Source: Psychrobacillus sp. BL-248-WT-3 (GTDB lineage Bacteria > Bacillota > Bacilli > Bacillales_A > Planococcaceae). Taken from it: DNA of 54,916 nt. The stretch's first letter is position 1; the number at the start of each line of letters is the position of its first letter. The notes beneath the pieces were generated by a model, which worked only from the letters and a program-made list of their open reading frames with translations, did no database searches and was not told where the DNA came from. The stretch lies in assembly GCF_012843435.1 (NCBI RefSeq), contig NZ_JABAFC010000025.1, positions 1 to 54,916 of the forward strand. The letters run 5' to 3'. The position numbers and the translations under genes are program-made. This document shows, piece by piece, positions 28,181-36,513 of the stretch.

Positions 28181-28307
28181 AAGTATCCTCCTAATGTATA
28201 AGGCAAATTCATTTTTTCACGTTACCTTTCTTTCATTGTAAAGGGAGAACGTTGCAACGACAAGTCCTATCTATTACACTTAGGATAGAATTGAGGTGCA
28301 AATAATC

Positions 28308-30239
28308 GTGATCGTTTTACAAGTAAACCAAGTAACTAAATCCTTTAATGGGGAAGATATATTAACAAACGTAAAGCTAGAGGTTCAAGACCGTGACCGA
28401 GTTGCACTAGTCGGTCGTAACGGTGCTGGGAAATCTACCTTACTTAAAATAATTGCCGGAGAAATGTCCTATGATTCCGGTGACATTATCATGCCAAAAA
28501 ATATTAGACTAGGCTACTTAGAGCAGCATGCCGGTTTAGAATCCAAGCTGACCATTTGGGAGGAAATGAAATCTATCTTCAGTCATTTAATAGACTCCGA
28601 AAAAGAATTACGTTCATTAGAAGCCCAAATGGCTGACCCTGCTGTCTATGAGGATCCAGAAGCCTACGCTAAAGTAGCTGCTACATATGACGAGCTTCAG
28701 CTTGCATTTAACGAGGCTGGTGGCTATCGCTTTGAATCTGACATCCGCTCTATCTTACATGGGATGCAGTTTTTCCCGGACGACTATGACAAGCCTGTAC
28801 AAGCATTATCTGGCGGACAAAAAACACGCCTAGCTTTAGCTAAAATGCTATTAAGTAAGCCCGATTTACTTATACTCGATGAGCCTACAAACCATTTGGA
28901 TATCCAAACACTCAGCTTCTTAGAAAACTATTTGAAAAATTATAGTGGAGCCATTTTAATCGTATCCCATGACCGGTACTTCCTAGATCAGGTAGTAAAT
29001 CTAGTGTACGAGGTTTCTCGCCATAATGTTACGAGATACGTTGGTAACTACAGTGCCTATTTAACGCAAAAGGCAAAAAATTATGAGCTGGATAAAAAGA
29101 AGTATGAGAAGCAACAAGAGGAAAAGGCAAAGCTAGAGGATTTTGTTAGCCGTAACCTGGCTCGTGCCTCCACAACCAAGATGGCGCAGTCTAGAAGAAA
29201 GGTAATCGAGAAGACAGACTGGATGGATGCACCTGATGGCGATGAAAAATCCGCTAACTTCGGTTTTACCATCGACCGCCCAAGTGGCAATGATGTTCTG
29301 CGCTTAGAGGATGTTGCTGTTGGCTACTCCAATAAAACCGTCTCCTCTAACATCTCATTTTCTGTGTACAAGCAGGACCGGATTGCATTAGTTGGACCGA
29401 ATGGCGTCGGTAAATCCACCTTGCTGAAAACAATTATGAAGCAGCTTCCATCTGCTGGCGGGCATATTCAATACGGGACGAATGTGCAATTTGGTTACTA
29501 TGACCAGGAACAAGCAGCTCTTTCCGGCAATAAAACCGTTTTGAAAGAGCTATGGGATGAATGGCCTCTCATGAATGAAAAGGATGTTCGCAATGTACTA
29601 GGTCGCTTCCTGTTCTCTGGAGACGATGTCCAAAAAACAGTCTCTACGCTATCCGGTGGAGAAAAGGCTAGACTTGCACTTGCCAAGCTCATGCTATTGA
29701 AATCAAATACGCTAGTTCTTGATGAGCCTACAAACCATTTAGATTTGGATAGCAAAGAGGTTTTAGAGAATGCTTTGCTCGATTTCCCTGGAACAATTAT
29801 CTTCGTGTCACATGACCGTTATTTTATTAACCGAATTGCAACAAAGGTAATTGAACTCTCCTCCAAAGAAGCAACACTGTTTTTAGGTGACTATGACTAT
29901 TATCTAGAGAAAAAGGAAGAGCTCGAGGAGTTAGCAATGGAAAGCTCGATTGCACAAAATACAGTCGTTCAAAAGGTAAATACCTCGACGATTGATAAAG
30001 AAGCGAAGAAAAAGGAAAGACAAATTCGACGTCAAATCGATGAGCTCGAGGAACAAATTCCTGCTATCGATTCAGAAATCGCATTAATCGAGGAAAAGCT
30101 ATGTGATCCAGAAGTCTTCCAGGACCATGAGGCAGTCCAAAAATTACAGAGTGAGCTCGATAACCTTAAGGTAAAGCAAGACACCATCTCCAATGAATGG
30201 CTGGAGCTACAGGAACAATTAGAAGAAATTACAGGGTAA
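28308..30239 (+). CDS. ydiF: ABC-F family ATPase YdiF
   Basis: This is a soluble ABC-F protein with two ATPase domains: first Walker A GRNGAGKST, signature LSGGQKTRLALAK and Walker B LLILDEPTNHLD; second GPNGVGKST, LSGGEKARLALAK and LVLDEPTNHLD. The linker of charged helices (YEKQQEEKAKLEDFVSRNLAR) and a C-terminal coiled coil (KKKERQIRRQIDELEEQ) match YdiF. ABC-F proteins act on the ribosome. I prefer the GTG at 28308 (giving MIVLQVNQ, like YdiF), 9 nt after GAGGTG; a GTG at 28296 lies within that site. It is divergent from rex and faces the tsa operon. Confidence 0.93.
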   Translation: MIVLQVNQVTKSFNGEDILTNVKLEVQDRDRVALVGRNGAGKSTLLKIIAGEMSYDSGDIIMPKNIRLGYLEQHAGLESKLTIWEEMKSIFSHLIDSEKELRSLEAQMADPAVYEDPEAYAKVAATYDELQLAFNEAGGYRFESDIRSILHGMQFFPDDYDKPVQALSGGQKTRLALAKMLLSKPDLLILDEPTNHLDIQTLSFLENYLKNYSGAILIVSHDRYFLDQVVNLVYEVSRHNVTRYVGNYSAYLTQKAKNYELDKKKYEKQQEEKAKLEDFVSRNLARASTTKMAQSRRKVIEKTDWMDAPDGDEKSANFGFTIDRPSGNDVLRLEDVAVGYSNKTVSSNISFSVYKQDRIALVGPNGVGKSTLLKTIMKQLPSAGGHIQYGTNVQFGYYDQEQAALSGNKTVLKELWDEWPLMNEKDVRNVLGRFLFSGDDVQKTVSTLSGGEKARLALAKLMLLKSNTLVLDEPTNHLDLDSKEVLENALLDFPGTIIFVSHDRYFINRIATKVIELSSKEATLFLGDYDYYLEKKEELEELAMESSIAQNTVVQKVNTSTIDKEAKKKERQIRRQIDELEEQIPAIDSEIALIEEKLCDPEVFQDHEAVQKLQSELDNLKVKQDTISNEWLELQEQLEEITG

Positions 30240-30266
30240 GCCGATTGACTCGGTTTACCTTTTTTT
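30236..30266 (+). terminator. intrinsic terminator of ydiF
   Basis: GTAAGCCGA and TCGGTTTAC (one G-U pair) around TTGAC, followed by CTTTTTTTA; the stem starts in the stop codon. Confidence 0.85.
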
Positions 30267-30491
30267 ATATGGGGAAAAATATATAATGTCGAACTATTTA
30301 TTTTTGGGATTAACTATTCAATTTATAAAGAAAACAGTCAGATTAATGGGACAAGCCAACCCATTATTAAATTGATCGAGTCGGTTTATGGTACAAAGTT
30401 GTCTAATCGTTCTAACAGGATATCAGATACCCATGTTGTATTTTGTCGAACGATGGCATATATAGGTCAAGCCCCTTTTTCCTAAAAATCT

Positions 30492-30663
30492 TTTTCCACA
30501 TATTTATTAACATCAAAAGTACTGTCATATCAATCTATCAACAGGTTTATCCACATTGTCCACAGATTAAAAACTTAGTTTTCCACAAGTTGTGAGTATA
30601 AATAACCACAATATATTGAAAACACACAACTTACTAACAAGTTATCAACAAATTGTGCATAAG
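30492..30663. promoter_or_regulatory. cluster of DnaA boxes between ydiF and tsaD
   Basis: One perfect box TTATCCACA (30547-30555) and single-mismatch boxes TTTTCCACA (30492, 30579), TTGTCCACA (30557), TTATCAACA (30642) and, on the other strand, TTATGCACA (30663-30655). The 500-bp gap carries no gene. I recall that the equivalent B. subtilis gcp-ydiF interval is one of the chromosomal DnaA-binding clusters outside oriC. Confidence 0.75.
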
Positions 30664-30702
30664 TACGAATGTTCTCTATTGACAACCGAAATAATACATG
30701 GT

Positions 30703-30739
30703 AAAAAATCCTCTTTTCTTGTCGAAGAAAAGAGGATTT
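30703..30739 (-). terminator. intrinsic terminator of the tsa operon
   Basis: AAATCCTCTTTTCTT and AAGAAAAGAGGATTT form a perfect 15-bp stem with loop GTCG; a T-run follows on the minus strand. Confidence 0.92.
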
Positions 30740-30742
30740 CGT

Positions 30743-31762
30743 TTAGTTCCAGCTATTTAATTCTAACCCAGGACGACCATTCATCGCTAAATCCCCTATT
30801 TGCCCAGCTGAAAATTTAGAGCTACCAGCAGCTGCGATCATGGCTGCATTGTCTGTACACAATTTGATCGGAGGCACATAAAAAGGAATATTCTCTTTTT
30901 GGAATGCTTCTTCCAATGCTTTTCGCAGTCCTTTATTTGCTGCTACACCACCAGCAGCAATTACTTGCTTCACATTAAACTCCCTGGCTGCACGAAGCGT
31001 TTTAGTAGTGAGTACTTCTATTACGCTCTCTTGGAAGCCCGCGGCAAGATGGTTAGGATTGATTGCTTCCCCTCTTTGCTCCGCATTATGCTGATAATTG
31101 ATGACTGCAGATTTTAAGCCACTAAAACTAAAATCATAAGAGCCCTCCTCTAGCCAAGCCCTTGGGAAAGGCACTGCTTGATCGCTCTCATTTGCTAGAC
31201 GATCTATGTGTGGACCACCAGGATAAGGGAGATTCAAGACTCTAGCTACTTTGTCATAAGCCTCTCCAGCTGCATCATCGCGTGTTTCTCCGATTAGCTC
31301 AAATTGACCGTCTTCTTTCATCAACACTAGCTCGGTATGCCCTCCTGATACTACTAGAGCAAGTAACGGAAATTCCATCGGCTGGACCAACGCATTTGCA
31401 TAAATATGCCCCGCAATATGATGAACTCCTACTAAAGGCAGACCGTTTGCAAACGAGAATGCTTTTGCAGCGTTTATTCCTATTAATAGGGCACCTACTA
31501 GCCCAGGGCCTTCGGTTACTGCCACTGCATCTAAATCCTGAGGAGTCATGTCCGCTTGCTTTAAAGCTTCTTCTATAACCAGTGTGATTTGCTCCACATG
31601 ATGACGAGAAGCAACCTCTGGAACCACTCCACCAAAGCGCTTGTGACTTTCTATTTGTGATGCTACGACATTGGATATTATTTCTGTTCCATTTTTGACT
31701 ATGGAAGCCGCTGTTTCATCACAGCTTGTTTCTATTCCTAAAATATATTGATCTTTTGTCAT
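30743..31762 (-). CDS. tsaD: tRNA threonylcarbamoyladenosine transferase subunit TsaD
   Basis: This is the ASKHA-fold catalytic subunit that, with TsaB and TsaE, transfers threonylcarbamoyl to A37 of ANN-decoding tRNAs. Visible motifs are [11 protein letters not shown] at the start, [14 protein letters not shown], and the metal-binding HxxxH (His115 and His119 in HHIAGHIYA), then [11 protein letters not shown] and [13 protein letters not shown] place the start at ATG 31762, which overlaps the rimI stop (ATGA) and has GGTGG at 6-7 nt; a GTG five codons upstream lacks a ribosome binding site. It is the last gene of tsaE-tsaB-rimI-tsaD. Confidence 0.97.
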   Translation of the reverse strand: MTKDQYILGIETSCDETAASIVKNGTEIISNVVASQIESHKRFGGVVPEVASRHHVEQITLVIEEALKQADMTPQDLDAVAVTEGPGLVGALLIGINAAKAFSFANGLPLVGVHHIAGHIYANALVQPMEFPLLALVVSGGHTELVLMKEDGQFELIGETRDDAAGEAYDKVARVLNLPYPGGPHIDRLANESDQAVPFPRAWLEEGSYDFSFSGLKSAVINYQHNAEQRGEAINPNHLAAGFQESVIEVLTTKTLRAAREFNVKQVIAAGGVAANKGLRKALEEAFQKENIPFYVPPIKLCTDNAAMIAAAGSSKFSAGQIGDLAMNGRPGLELNSWN

Positions 31763-32217
31763 TTGAATTCCACCCACATTACAAGAGCATCCTCTTGTGT
31801 ATCTGTATAATAATTTTTACGAATGCCTCCATCCTGGAAGCCAAGCTTGTAATATAAATTTTTTGCAACCGTATTGGATACGCGTACCTCTAACGTCATA
31901 AGTACTCCTTGTTGTTCCTTTACAATACGGATCGCCTCACGCATTAAGCCTTCCCCAATTCGATGGCCTCGCATACGTTCTGCTACTGCCACATTCGTGA
32001 TATGACTTTCATCCATGACAATCCACATTCCACAATAGCCGACAATATCCTTTTCCTCTATCTCCGCTACTAAATAGTAGGAATATAGATTAGTCGTCAT
32101 TTCATGCTCGAATGCCTCTCTAGTCCATGGATGTGCGAATGCCTCTTCTTCTATTAAAAGCACCTGGTCTATGTCTTCTATAGTCATTTTGCGATAGGTA
32201 ATCGTTTTAGTTTCCAT
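31759..32217 (-). CDS. rimI: ribosomal protein S18 alanine N-acetyltransferase RimI
   Basis: The 152-residue GNAT protein has the RimI features [53 protein letters not shown] (acetyl-CoA loop) and [19 protein letters not shown]. RimI acetylates the N-terminus of ribosomal protein S18 and is usually encoded between tsaB and tsaD, as here. It overlaps tsaB by 11 bp and tsaD by 4 bp, so translation is coupled. No AGGAGG precedes the ATG. Confidence 0.94.
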   Translation of the reverse strand: METKTITYRKMTIEDIDQVLLIEEEAFAHPWTREAFEHEMTTNLYSYYLVAEIEEKDIVGYCGMWIVMDESHITNVAVAERMRGHRIGEGLMREAIRIVKEQQGVLMTLEVRVSNTVAKNLYYKLGFQDGGIRKNYYTDTQEDALVMWVEFK

Positions 32218-32893
32218 TTTTCTTCTGCTCTTTCATCCAGTTTGCCTCTGCCTCTGTTATTCGCAAATATTCTGGTACCGTAGTATGTACACTTACCGGC
32301 TCCATTCTTTGCGCAATTTCTATTAGGACTGCAGCACTTGGTAATGAAAATGATGCTCCTGCTTGGTGGACTTTATCGCCAAGCACGTCTTTTATTTGTT
32401 CCCAATGAAGAGCTACATCCATTCCGACAAATAAAACCTGGTGCCCCATCTCATCCAAAGTAGATAGCAAATCTGCCATAGACATATGAGATTCCTTCAC
32501 TAATTTACCGTCCGTATAAATTCCCGCAAATACATTTCCACGTCGAGCATCCATAATGGAACACACCGTCCCTTGGAAATATGGTGCGTTCCCTGCAAGC
32601 ACCTGCAAACTTGAAACCGAGTAAATTGGAATATTTAACGTCCAAGCGAGCGTCTTTCCGATTGTCACACCGATTCGCACTCCCGTATAAGAGCCTGGCC
32701 CTTTTGCCACCGCAATCGCATCTAGCTCGTTAGGCTGAATATTAGCTTTTTTCATAAGCTCCTCTATTGCTGGCATCGTTCCAATGGAATGAGTTACCTT
32801 CACTGAGGACTTATATTCTGCAAGCACCTGCCCGTCCTTTACGACTGCTACCGCAAGCGGTGTATGAGATGTATCTATTCCTAACCAAATCAT
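32207..32893 (-). CDS. tsaB: tRNA threonylcarbamoyladenosine biosynthesis protein TsaB
   Basis: The 228-residue paralogue of TsaD has an ASKHA N-terminal lobe (WLGIDTSHTPLAVAVVKDG) and the family motif AVAKGPGSYTGVRIGVTIGKTLAW, but lacks the HxxxH metal site of TsaD, as expected. It is the scaffold of the t6A enzyme and has no activity alone. The ATG overlaps the tsaE stop (GAATGA) and follows GAGGAG at 8 nt. Confidence 0.95.
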   Translation of the reverse strand: MIWLGIDTSHTPLAVAVVKDGQVLAEYKSSVKVTHSIGTMPAIEELMKKANIQPNELDAIAVAKGPGSYTGVRIGVTIGKTLAWTLNIPIYSVSSLQVLAGNAPYFQGTVCSIMDARRGNVFAGIYTDGKLVKESHMSMADLLSTLDEMGHQVLFVGMDVALHWEQIKDVLGDKVHQAGASFSLPSAAVLIEIAQRMEPVSVHTTVPEYLRITEAEANWMKEQKKNGN

Positions 32894-33342
32894 TCAAAAA
32901 GCTCCTCACATAATTGTTCATATCTCTTCCCAAAAGGCTCAAACGTAAATCGACGCTTGTCATTGTCCAGTCGATGAATCTGTATTGCCAATCGTTCAGG
33001 CGGCAAATCCTCTTGTATTAAATGAGCCCACTCAATAATGCTTACTGCATCACCGTAAAAAAGCTCGTCCCAGCCCAGATCCTCATCACTATCCGCTAAA
33101 CGGTAAACATCCAAATGGTTTAAAGGTAGCCTACCCTCATATTGCTTCAATATGGTAAACGTTGGGCTGTTCACGTTTCTTGTGATTCCAAGACCCTTCG
33201 CCACACTTTTCGTAAATATTGTCTTCCCTGCTCCCAAATCTCCCTCTAATGTCAGGACATCTGCAGGCTGTAATAACTCAGCTAGCTGTCGGGCCAAAAC
33301 TTCCGTCTCCAGCTCCGAATCAATCAATCGCTCATACATCAT
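32890..33342 (-). CDS. tsaE: tRNA threonylcarbamoyladenosine biosynthesis ATPase TsaE
   Basis: The small P-loop ATPase has Walker A LEGDLGAGKTIF, NSPTFTILKQYEGRLPLNHLDVYRL and IEWAHLI, all diagnostic of TsaE, which drives turnover of the TsaBD complex by ATP hydrolysis. I place the start at ATG 33342, 9 nt after AAAGGA; the longer frame from TTG 33366 lacks a ribosome binding site. It is the first gene of the operon. Confidence 0.94.
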   Translation of the reverse strand: MMYERLIDSELETEVLARQLAELLQPADVLTLEGDLGAGKTIFTKSVAKGLGITRNVNSPTFTILKQYEGRLPLNHLDVYRLADSDEDLGWDELFYGDAVSIIEWAHLIQEDLPPERLAIQIHRLDNDKRRFTFEPFGKRYEQLCEELFE

Positions 33343-33482
33343 CGATCGCTTTCCTTTCAAGTACAAATCTATTTGACTCTATTATAAAGAATAACCGCTC
33401 ATAATGTAACTCTAGGACATTTATATGTACAGAACTCTTTAAATGAAGAACAGCTCTAAGATATAGCTGAATGCTCCGATTA

Positions 33483-33573
33483 CGACAATCAAAGCCTAGA
33501 TTACTACAATCACCGGTAGTTTGCGACAATCAACCTCTGGATTACTACAATCCTCACATCTTTTACGACAATC
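33483..33573. repeat. ~21-bp-period tandem array, core (C/G)xACAATC (5 copies)
   Basis: The core C(G/T)ACAATC, usually preceded by TTA, begins at 33483, 33504, 33524, 33545 and 33566: spacings of 21, 20, 21 and 21 bp. Cores alternate CGACAATC and CTACAATC; the bases between differ. Unit length matches the arrays at 10559 and 43277, but the core sequence is unrelated. Confidence 0.85.
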
Positions 33574-33639
33574 AATCGCAGACTCTTCCACGTCTCCTTC
33601 CCTATCCCCTACCGGCTTGCGAATCCCTATTCCAATAAA

Positions 33640-33676
33640 CAAAAGGACCGCCTCACCTATGTGAGACAGCCCTTCT
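33640..33676 (-). terminator. hairpin terminator of the YugN-like gene
   Basis: On the minus strand AGGGCTGTCTCAC and GTGAGGCGGTCCTT pair (with G-U and mismatched positions) around ATAG, followed by TTG. Confidence 0.55.
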
Positions 33677-33683
33677 ATTAATG

Positions 33684-34094
33684 TTAATGCAATAATCGAA
33701 GCACTTTTTCTACTTCCTGCTCGCCAGCATGCTCCCAGCGGTTCTTGTCGGTAATGTTACCGTCTTGATCTACGGGTGATTGAAACTGATCAAATCCCGT
33801 AGTAGTTAGCAACGAATTTTCATCTTTATCCAGACCTACATTGACCACATGTTTTATTAAATAAGGAGATTGGAATTTAATGTGTGCCTCGTAATCATCA
33901 AGCTCTCCTTGAGTCACTGTAAATGGGATGCGAAGATAGATGGTTTCTCCCTCCTCGCGGCAAAGGATAGAATCAAAGCTACCTTTATGGTAATCCCAGT
34001 TTCCTCCGATTGTATAACCTAAACTCGAGATACGGTCATGTAAATCTCCAAAAAATGCTGTCTTACCTTCTAATTCTGTGTTTAACTGAAGCAT
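33684..34094 (-). CDS. YugN-like family protein
   Basis: The protein matches the YugN-like family of bacilli: LEGKTAFFGDLHDRISSLGY, GGNWDYHKGSFDSIL, YLRIPFTVTQGELDD, SPYLIKHVVNVGLD and a C-terminal WEHAGEQEVEKVLR. It is a small, soluble, probably cytoplasmic protein with no established function. I place the start at ATG 34094, 8 nt after AAGGAG; a GTG three codons upstream is too close to that site. It stands alone, downstream of the SGNH hydrolase gene. Confidence 0.82.
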   Translation of the reverse strand: MLQLNTELEGKTAFFGDLHDRISSLGYTIGGNWDYHKGSFDSILCREEGETIYLRIPFTVTQGELDDYEAHIKFQSPYLIKHVVNVGLDKDENSLLTTTGFDQFQSPVDQDGNITDKNRWEHAGEQEVEKVLRLLH

Positions 34095-34156
34095 TGCTAT
34101 CACTCCTTCATTGGATACTCATGTATAGAGTTTCCCAATGCCAGTAATAACATACG

Positions 34157-34783
34157 TTATTTTTCTTTTTCAAAAAACAAGCCGATTACCTTTTCCAATA
34201 AACCCTTTTTAGGATGATTCAAGTTTATCTCGATAAGTTTTTGAGCGATTAAATCGGACAGCATGTCATAGCCTGCTTCCCCAAAATGAAGACCATCGTT
34301 CTTTTCGCCAACTAATAGCTCTTTGTAATCTTCTCTTGAATACATAGCAGTAAAAAAATCTATGTAGTGACTACCTGTCTCTTCAGCTACCTCTCTTACA
34401 ACGGTTGTATATTGTAGCAAGGACTCATTAGTGCGATTCTCCTGAAAAGATTCATCTACTGGAGGCGGTGAAATAAGAATCGTCTTACTTGGACCAATGA
34501 CCTTCGCAAAGGTGGTTATATTACGCTTGAATAATTCTAAGTCTACTAAACGATATGTGGCAGAATCATTCGAACCAAAAAGAACTGTGACATAGTCAGG
34601 TTTTTTAGCAATTACATCTGCAGCGAAACGTTCAATCGCCTGTTCAGTAGTATTGCCCGAGACTCCGGCGTTGATAAAATTATAGTTCGGTAATTTCTGA
34701 GCTAGCTTATACGTAAGCGCCGGACTTGGATTACCTTCCTTTCTAGCGGTGATACTATCACCAAAACAAACAACAGTTGTCAT
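34157..34783 (-). CDS. SGNH/GDSL-family hydrolase
   Basis: The protein shows all four SGNH blocks: GDSIT with nucleophile Ser10, NAGVSGNT (Gly), FGSNDS (Asn) and the C-terminal DGLHF with Asp and His. It should hydrolyse an ester, thioester or acetyl group; no signal peptide is present, so it is probably cytoplasmic. The start ATG at 34783 lies 10 nt after GGAGG; a TTG three codons earlier is nearly on top of that site. The neighbour on the other side (divergent) is a membrane acyltransferase, so the two may add and remove acyl groups from related molecules, which is inference. Confidence 0.85.
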   Translation of the reverse strand: MTTVVCFGDSITARKEGNPSPALTYKLAQKLPNYNFINAGVSGNTTEQAIERFAADVIAKKPDYVTVLFGSNDSATYRLVDLELFKRNITTFAKVIGPSKTILISPPPVDESFQENRTNESLLQYTTVVREVAEETGSHYIDFFTAMYSREDYKELLVGEKNDGLHFGEAGYDMLSDLIAQKLIEINLNHPKKGLLEKVIGLFFEKEK

Positions 34784-34882
34784 TTTTATCAAGCCTCCAT
34801 TCTATTATTTTTTTCTCTCCTTAAGTTTATATTCACTAAAAAGTGGCTATACAAACATATGAGACGGCTATGGAGGAACATC

Positions 34883-35935
34883 ATGAACAAGAAACGAGTC
34901 ACATGGGTAGACGTAACAAAGGGTTTTTTAATGATCCTCGTTGTTATAGGACACTACCCTGGAGAACTAGATTTCCCTCTATCAAAGTATATTTACTGGT
35001 TTCATATGCCAGCATTTTTTCTATTGAGTGGAATCTTCTTCAAAGAAATCAAAGAAGATACAACATCTAATAAAACAGTAAAGAAAAGATTTCTACAACT
35101 AATGGTACCTTATCTATTTTTCCTTTTAACGATTACAGGTATTCGATATGGTATGGAAATATACCAAGGAAACCATGATTTTTCTTGGTATTTAAATGAT
35201 TTATGGAAATTATTCATTGCCGGTAGATTCGTACGGGGTGCTTACGGAGTTTTCTGGTTTGTCACCACTCTATTCTTTACTTATCTATTATTTATGTGGA
35301 TGACAAAATATTTAAGCAAAGTACAACAAATAAGTCTCCTTGCGTTTTGCTATATTGCAGCGCATCTTCAAAGTATTTTTGCTAGAGAAGTAATCAGTGA
35401 ATCAGCAGTAGAATCAGCACAATCTATCCCAATGGTATGGAATTTAGATGTCGTATTGATGGCAGTAGTATACTTTTCTTTAGGCTACTACGGTAAATCA
35501 CTGTGGATGAATGTGACTAAGCCTTGGCTATTCAGCGCAGGAGCGTTAGCTTTTGGAATGATTCTACTAGATCAAAATGGATTGATAAATTACAAACTGA
35601 GCATGAAATTTCTTCGTTATGATCATATGCTATTAGATTTAATTATCCCGATTTCCTTTATCATTGTAATCGTAGGCTTTTTCCAAAGAATAACTAAAAT
35701 TCTTTCACTGGAATGGCTTCGAAAAATTGAAAATCATTCCATAGCTATTATGTACTTACATATTTTTACGGACATGATTTTGAACGATTACTTTGAATAT
35801 GGAGTTGTCGGTTACACTATATTATGTACAGTTATTCCAATCATTATTTCTATTATCATTCAAAATGTTATCCCATATGGTAAATTTTTGCTCGGAGATA
35901 TCCGCGCGAAAAGACCAATGCAGATAGAGATTTAA
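34883..35935 (+). CDS. membrane acyltransferase (Acyl_transf_3 family)
   Basis: The protein has about ten membrane segments and the acyltransferase-3 start: VTWVDVTKGFLMILVVIGH, with the conserved His in GHY, and FHMPAFFLLSGIFF. These enzymes O-acetylate surface polysaccharides, exopolymers or antibiotics. I place the start at ATG 34883, 6-7 nt after GGAGG; an ATG eight codons upstream has no such site. It ends in a strong terminator and is divergent from the SGNH hydrolase gene. Confidence 0.82.
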   Translation: MNKKRVTWVDVTKGFLMILVVIGHYPGELDFPLSKYIYWFHMPAFFLLSGIFFKEIKEDTTSNKTVKKRFLQLMVPYLFFLLTITGIRYGMEIYQGNHDFSWYLNDLWKLFIAGRFVRGAYGVFWFVTTLFFTYLLFMWMTKYLSKVQQISLLAFCYIAAHLQSIFAREVISESAVESAQSIPMVWNLDVVLMAVVYFSLGYYGKSLWMNVTKPWLFSAGALAFGMILLDQNGLINYKLSMKFLRYDHMLLDLIIPISFIIVIVGFFQRITKILSLEWLRKIENHSIAIMYLHIFTDMILNDYFEYGVVGYTILCTVIPIIISIIIQNVIPYGKFLLGDIRAKRPMQIEI

Positions 35936-35958
35936 AAACCGCCACATGGCGGTTTTTT
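35934..35958 (+). terminator. intrinsic terminator
   Basis: AAAAACCGCC-ACAT-GGCGGTTTTTT; perfect stem directly after the acyltransferase stop. Confidence 0.92.
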
Positions 35959-36009
35959 AATGTTTAAACAAGTATTACACAAATAAAATAGAACATTAGT
36001 TCGTAAATA

Positions 36010-36018
36010 TGTTATAAT
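36010..36018 (+). promoter_or_regulatory. extended -10 promoter of the small toxin gene
   Basis: TGTTATAAT (TG-n-TATAAT); the -35 region is weak (AGAACA). Transcription would start about 50 bp before the small gene at 36079. Confidence 0.6.
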
Positions 36019-36078
36019 AGAAAGTGCAATTGCATACCAGGTTGGGCGGCGGTCACTTCTTTCAAAGGGGTGATGCCA

Positions 36079-36186
36079 ATGACAATTTACGAATCGATCA
36101 ATTTGTTAATGCAGCTAAGTGCTGTCTTCCTAACAGCTTTTTCTATCGTAGTGACATTGATTATTTTCTTCATAAAAAAGAAATAA
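36079..36186 (+). CDS. putative holin-like small toxin (type I toxin-antitoxin)
   Basis: This 35-codon gene encodes a single-membrane-helix peptide. It begins MTIYESINLLMQLSAVFL, continues with a hydrophobic stretch (LTAFSIVVTLIIFFI) and ends with KKK. This is the pattern of the holin-like toxin family of bacilli and lactobacilli (MT-x-ES/QAL..., one helix, lysine tail). AAAGGGGTG precedes the ATG at a suitable distance, and an extended -10 promoter lies 60 bp upstream. The stop codon lies in a 13-bp inverted repeat (AGAAATAACCGTC), and an antisense promoter-like sequence lies downstream, as expected for a convergent antitoxin RNA. A longer frame (36024-36221) overlaps in another phase and is not supported. 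Confidence 0.7.
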   Translation: MTIYESINLLMQLSAVFLTAFSIVVTLIIFFIKKK

Positions 36187-36290
36187 CCGTCCCCTGGCAA
36201 AGGTTTGACGGTTATTTCTGACCTAGGACCAACCGCTCTTTCTGCGGCTGCATATTGTAGGACTGGATATTGCAGTATCCAGTCCTTTAA
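36174..36290 (-). ncRNA. possible antisense antitoxin RNA region
   Basis: On the minus strand TGGATA (36281-36276), 16-bp spacer, TACAAT (36259-36254) would start a transcript running toward the toxin gene 3' end, where the 13-bp inverted repeat (36178-36219) could end or structure it. The hexamers are weak, and the -35 lies inside the hairpin at 36260-36285. Treat as a hypothesis. Confidence 0.3.
36260..36290 (+). terminator. hairpin terminator of the toxin transcript
   Basis: GGACTGGATA-TTGCAG-TATCCAGTCC, perfect 10-bp stem, followed by TTTAA. From 36290 to the next terminator at 36453 the sequence is AT-rich and no gene is seen. Confidence 0.7.
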
Positions 36291-36452
36291 CTTGCTTATT
36301 TATTGATATTATATACACAAATCAATATACATTCAACTTATTGCTGGTCAAATATGCCTTACTTTTCCACATATGACTCTAGGGTTATTATTACTTATGA
36401 ATTACTTTATGATATGCAATAATTTATTATCGCGTACATAGATTCTTCCAAT

Positions 36453-36487
36453 AAAAAGAGTAGACATGTAAACGTCTACTCTTTTGT
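36453..36487 (-). terminator. intrinsic terminator of the siderophore importer operon
   Basis: AAAAGAGTAGAC and GTCTACTCTTTT form a perfect 12-bp stem around ATGTAAA; T-runs result on both strands. Confidence 0.85.
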
Positions 36488-36513
36488 CCTTTATGCTCTG
36501 CTGTCCAGTCGTC

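Larger units (their letters stand above)
33343..33683. other. leader of the tsa operon, 21-bp array and upstream terminator
   Basis: The interval contains the putative tsaE promoter region (33370-33470, no clear hexamers), the 21-bp-period array (33483-33573), a pyrimidine-rich stretch and a hairpin next to the YugN gene. No coding frame is convincing. Confidence 0.5.

Noticed and set aside
30492-30663. Chromosomal replication origin
   Set aside because: DnaA boxes are present, but none of dnaA, dnaN, recF, rpmH or rnpA is near, and no AT-rich unwinding trio pattern was recognised.
30592-30819. 75-codon open frame on the plus strand
   Set aside because: Lies in the DnaA-box cluster, crosses the tsa terminator and runs into tsaD antisense.
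34843-35070. 75-codon open frame on the plus strand
   Set aside because: Out-of-frame shadow of the acyltransferase gene.
36024-36221. 65-codon open frame on the plus strand
   Set aside because: Out of phase with the better supported 35-codon toxin gene, lacks a ribosome binding site and runs through the hairpin.
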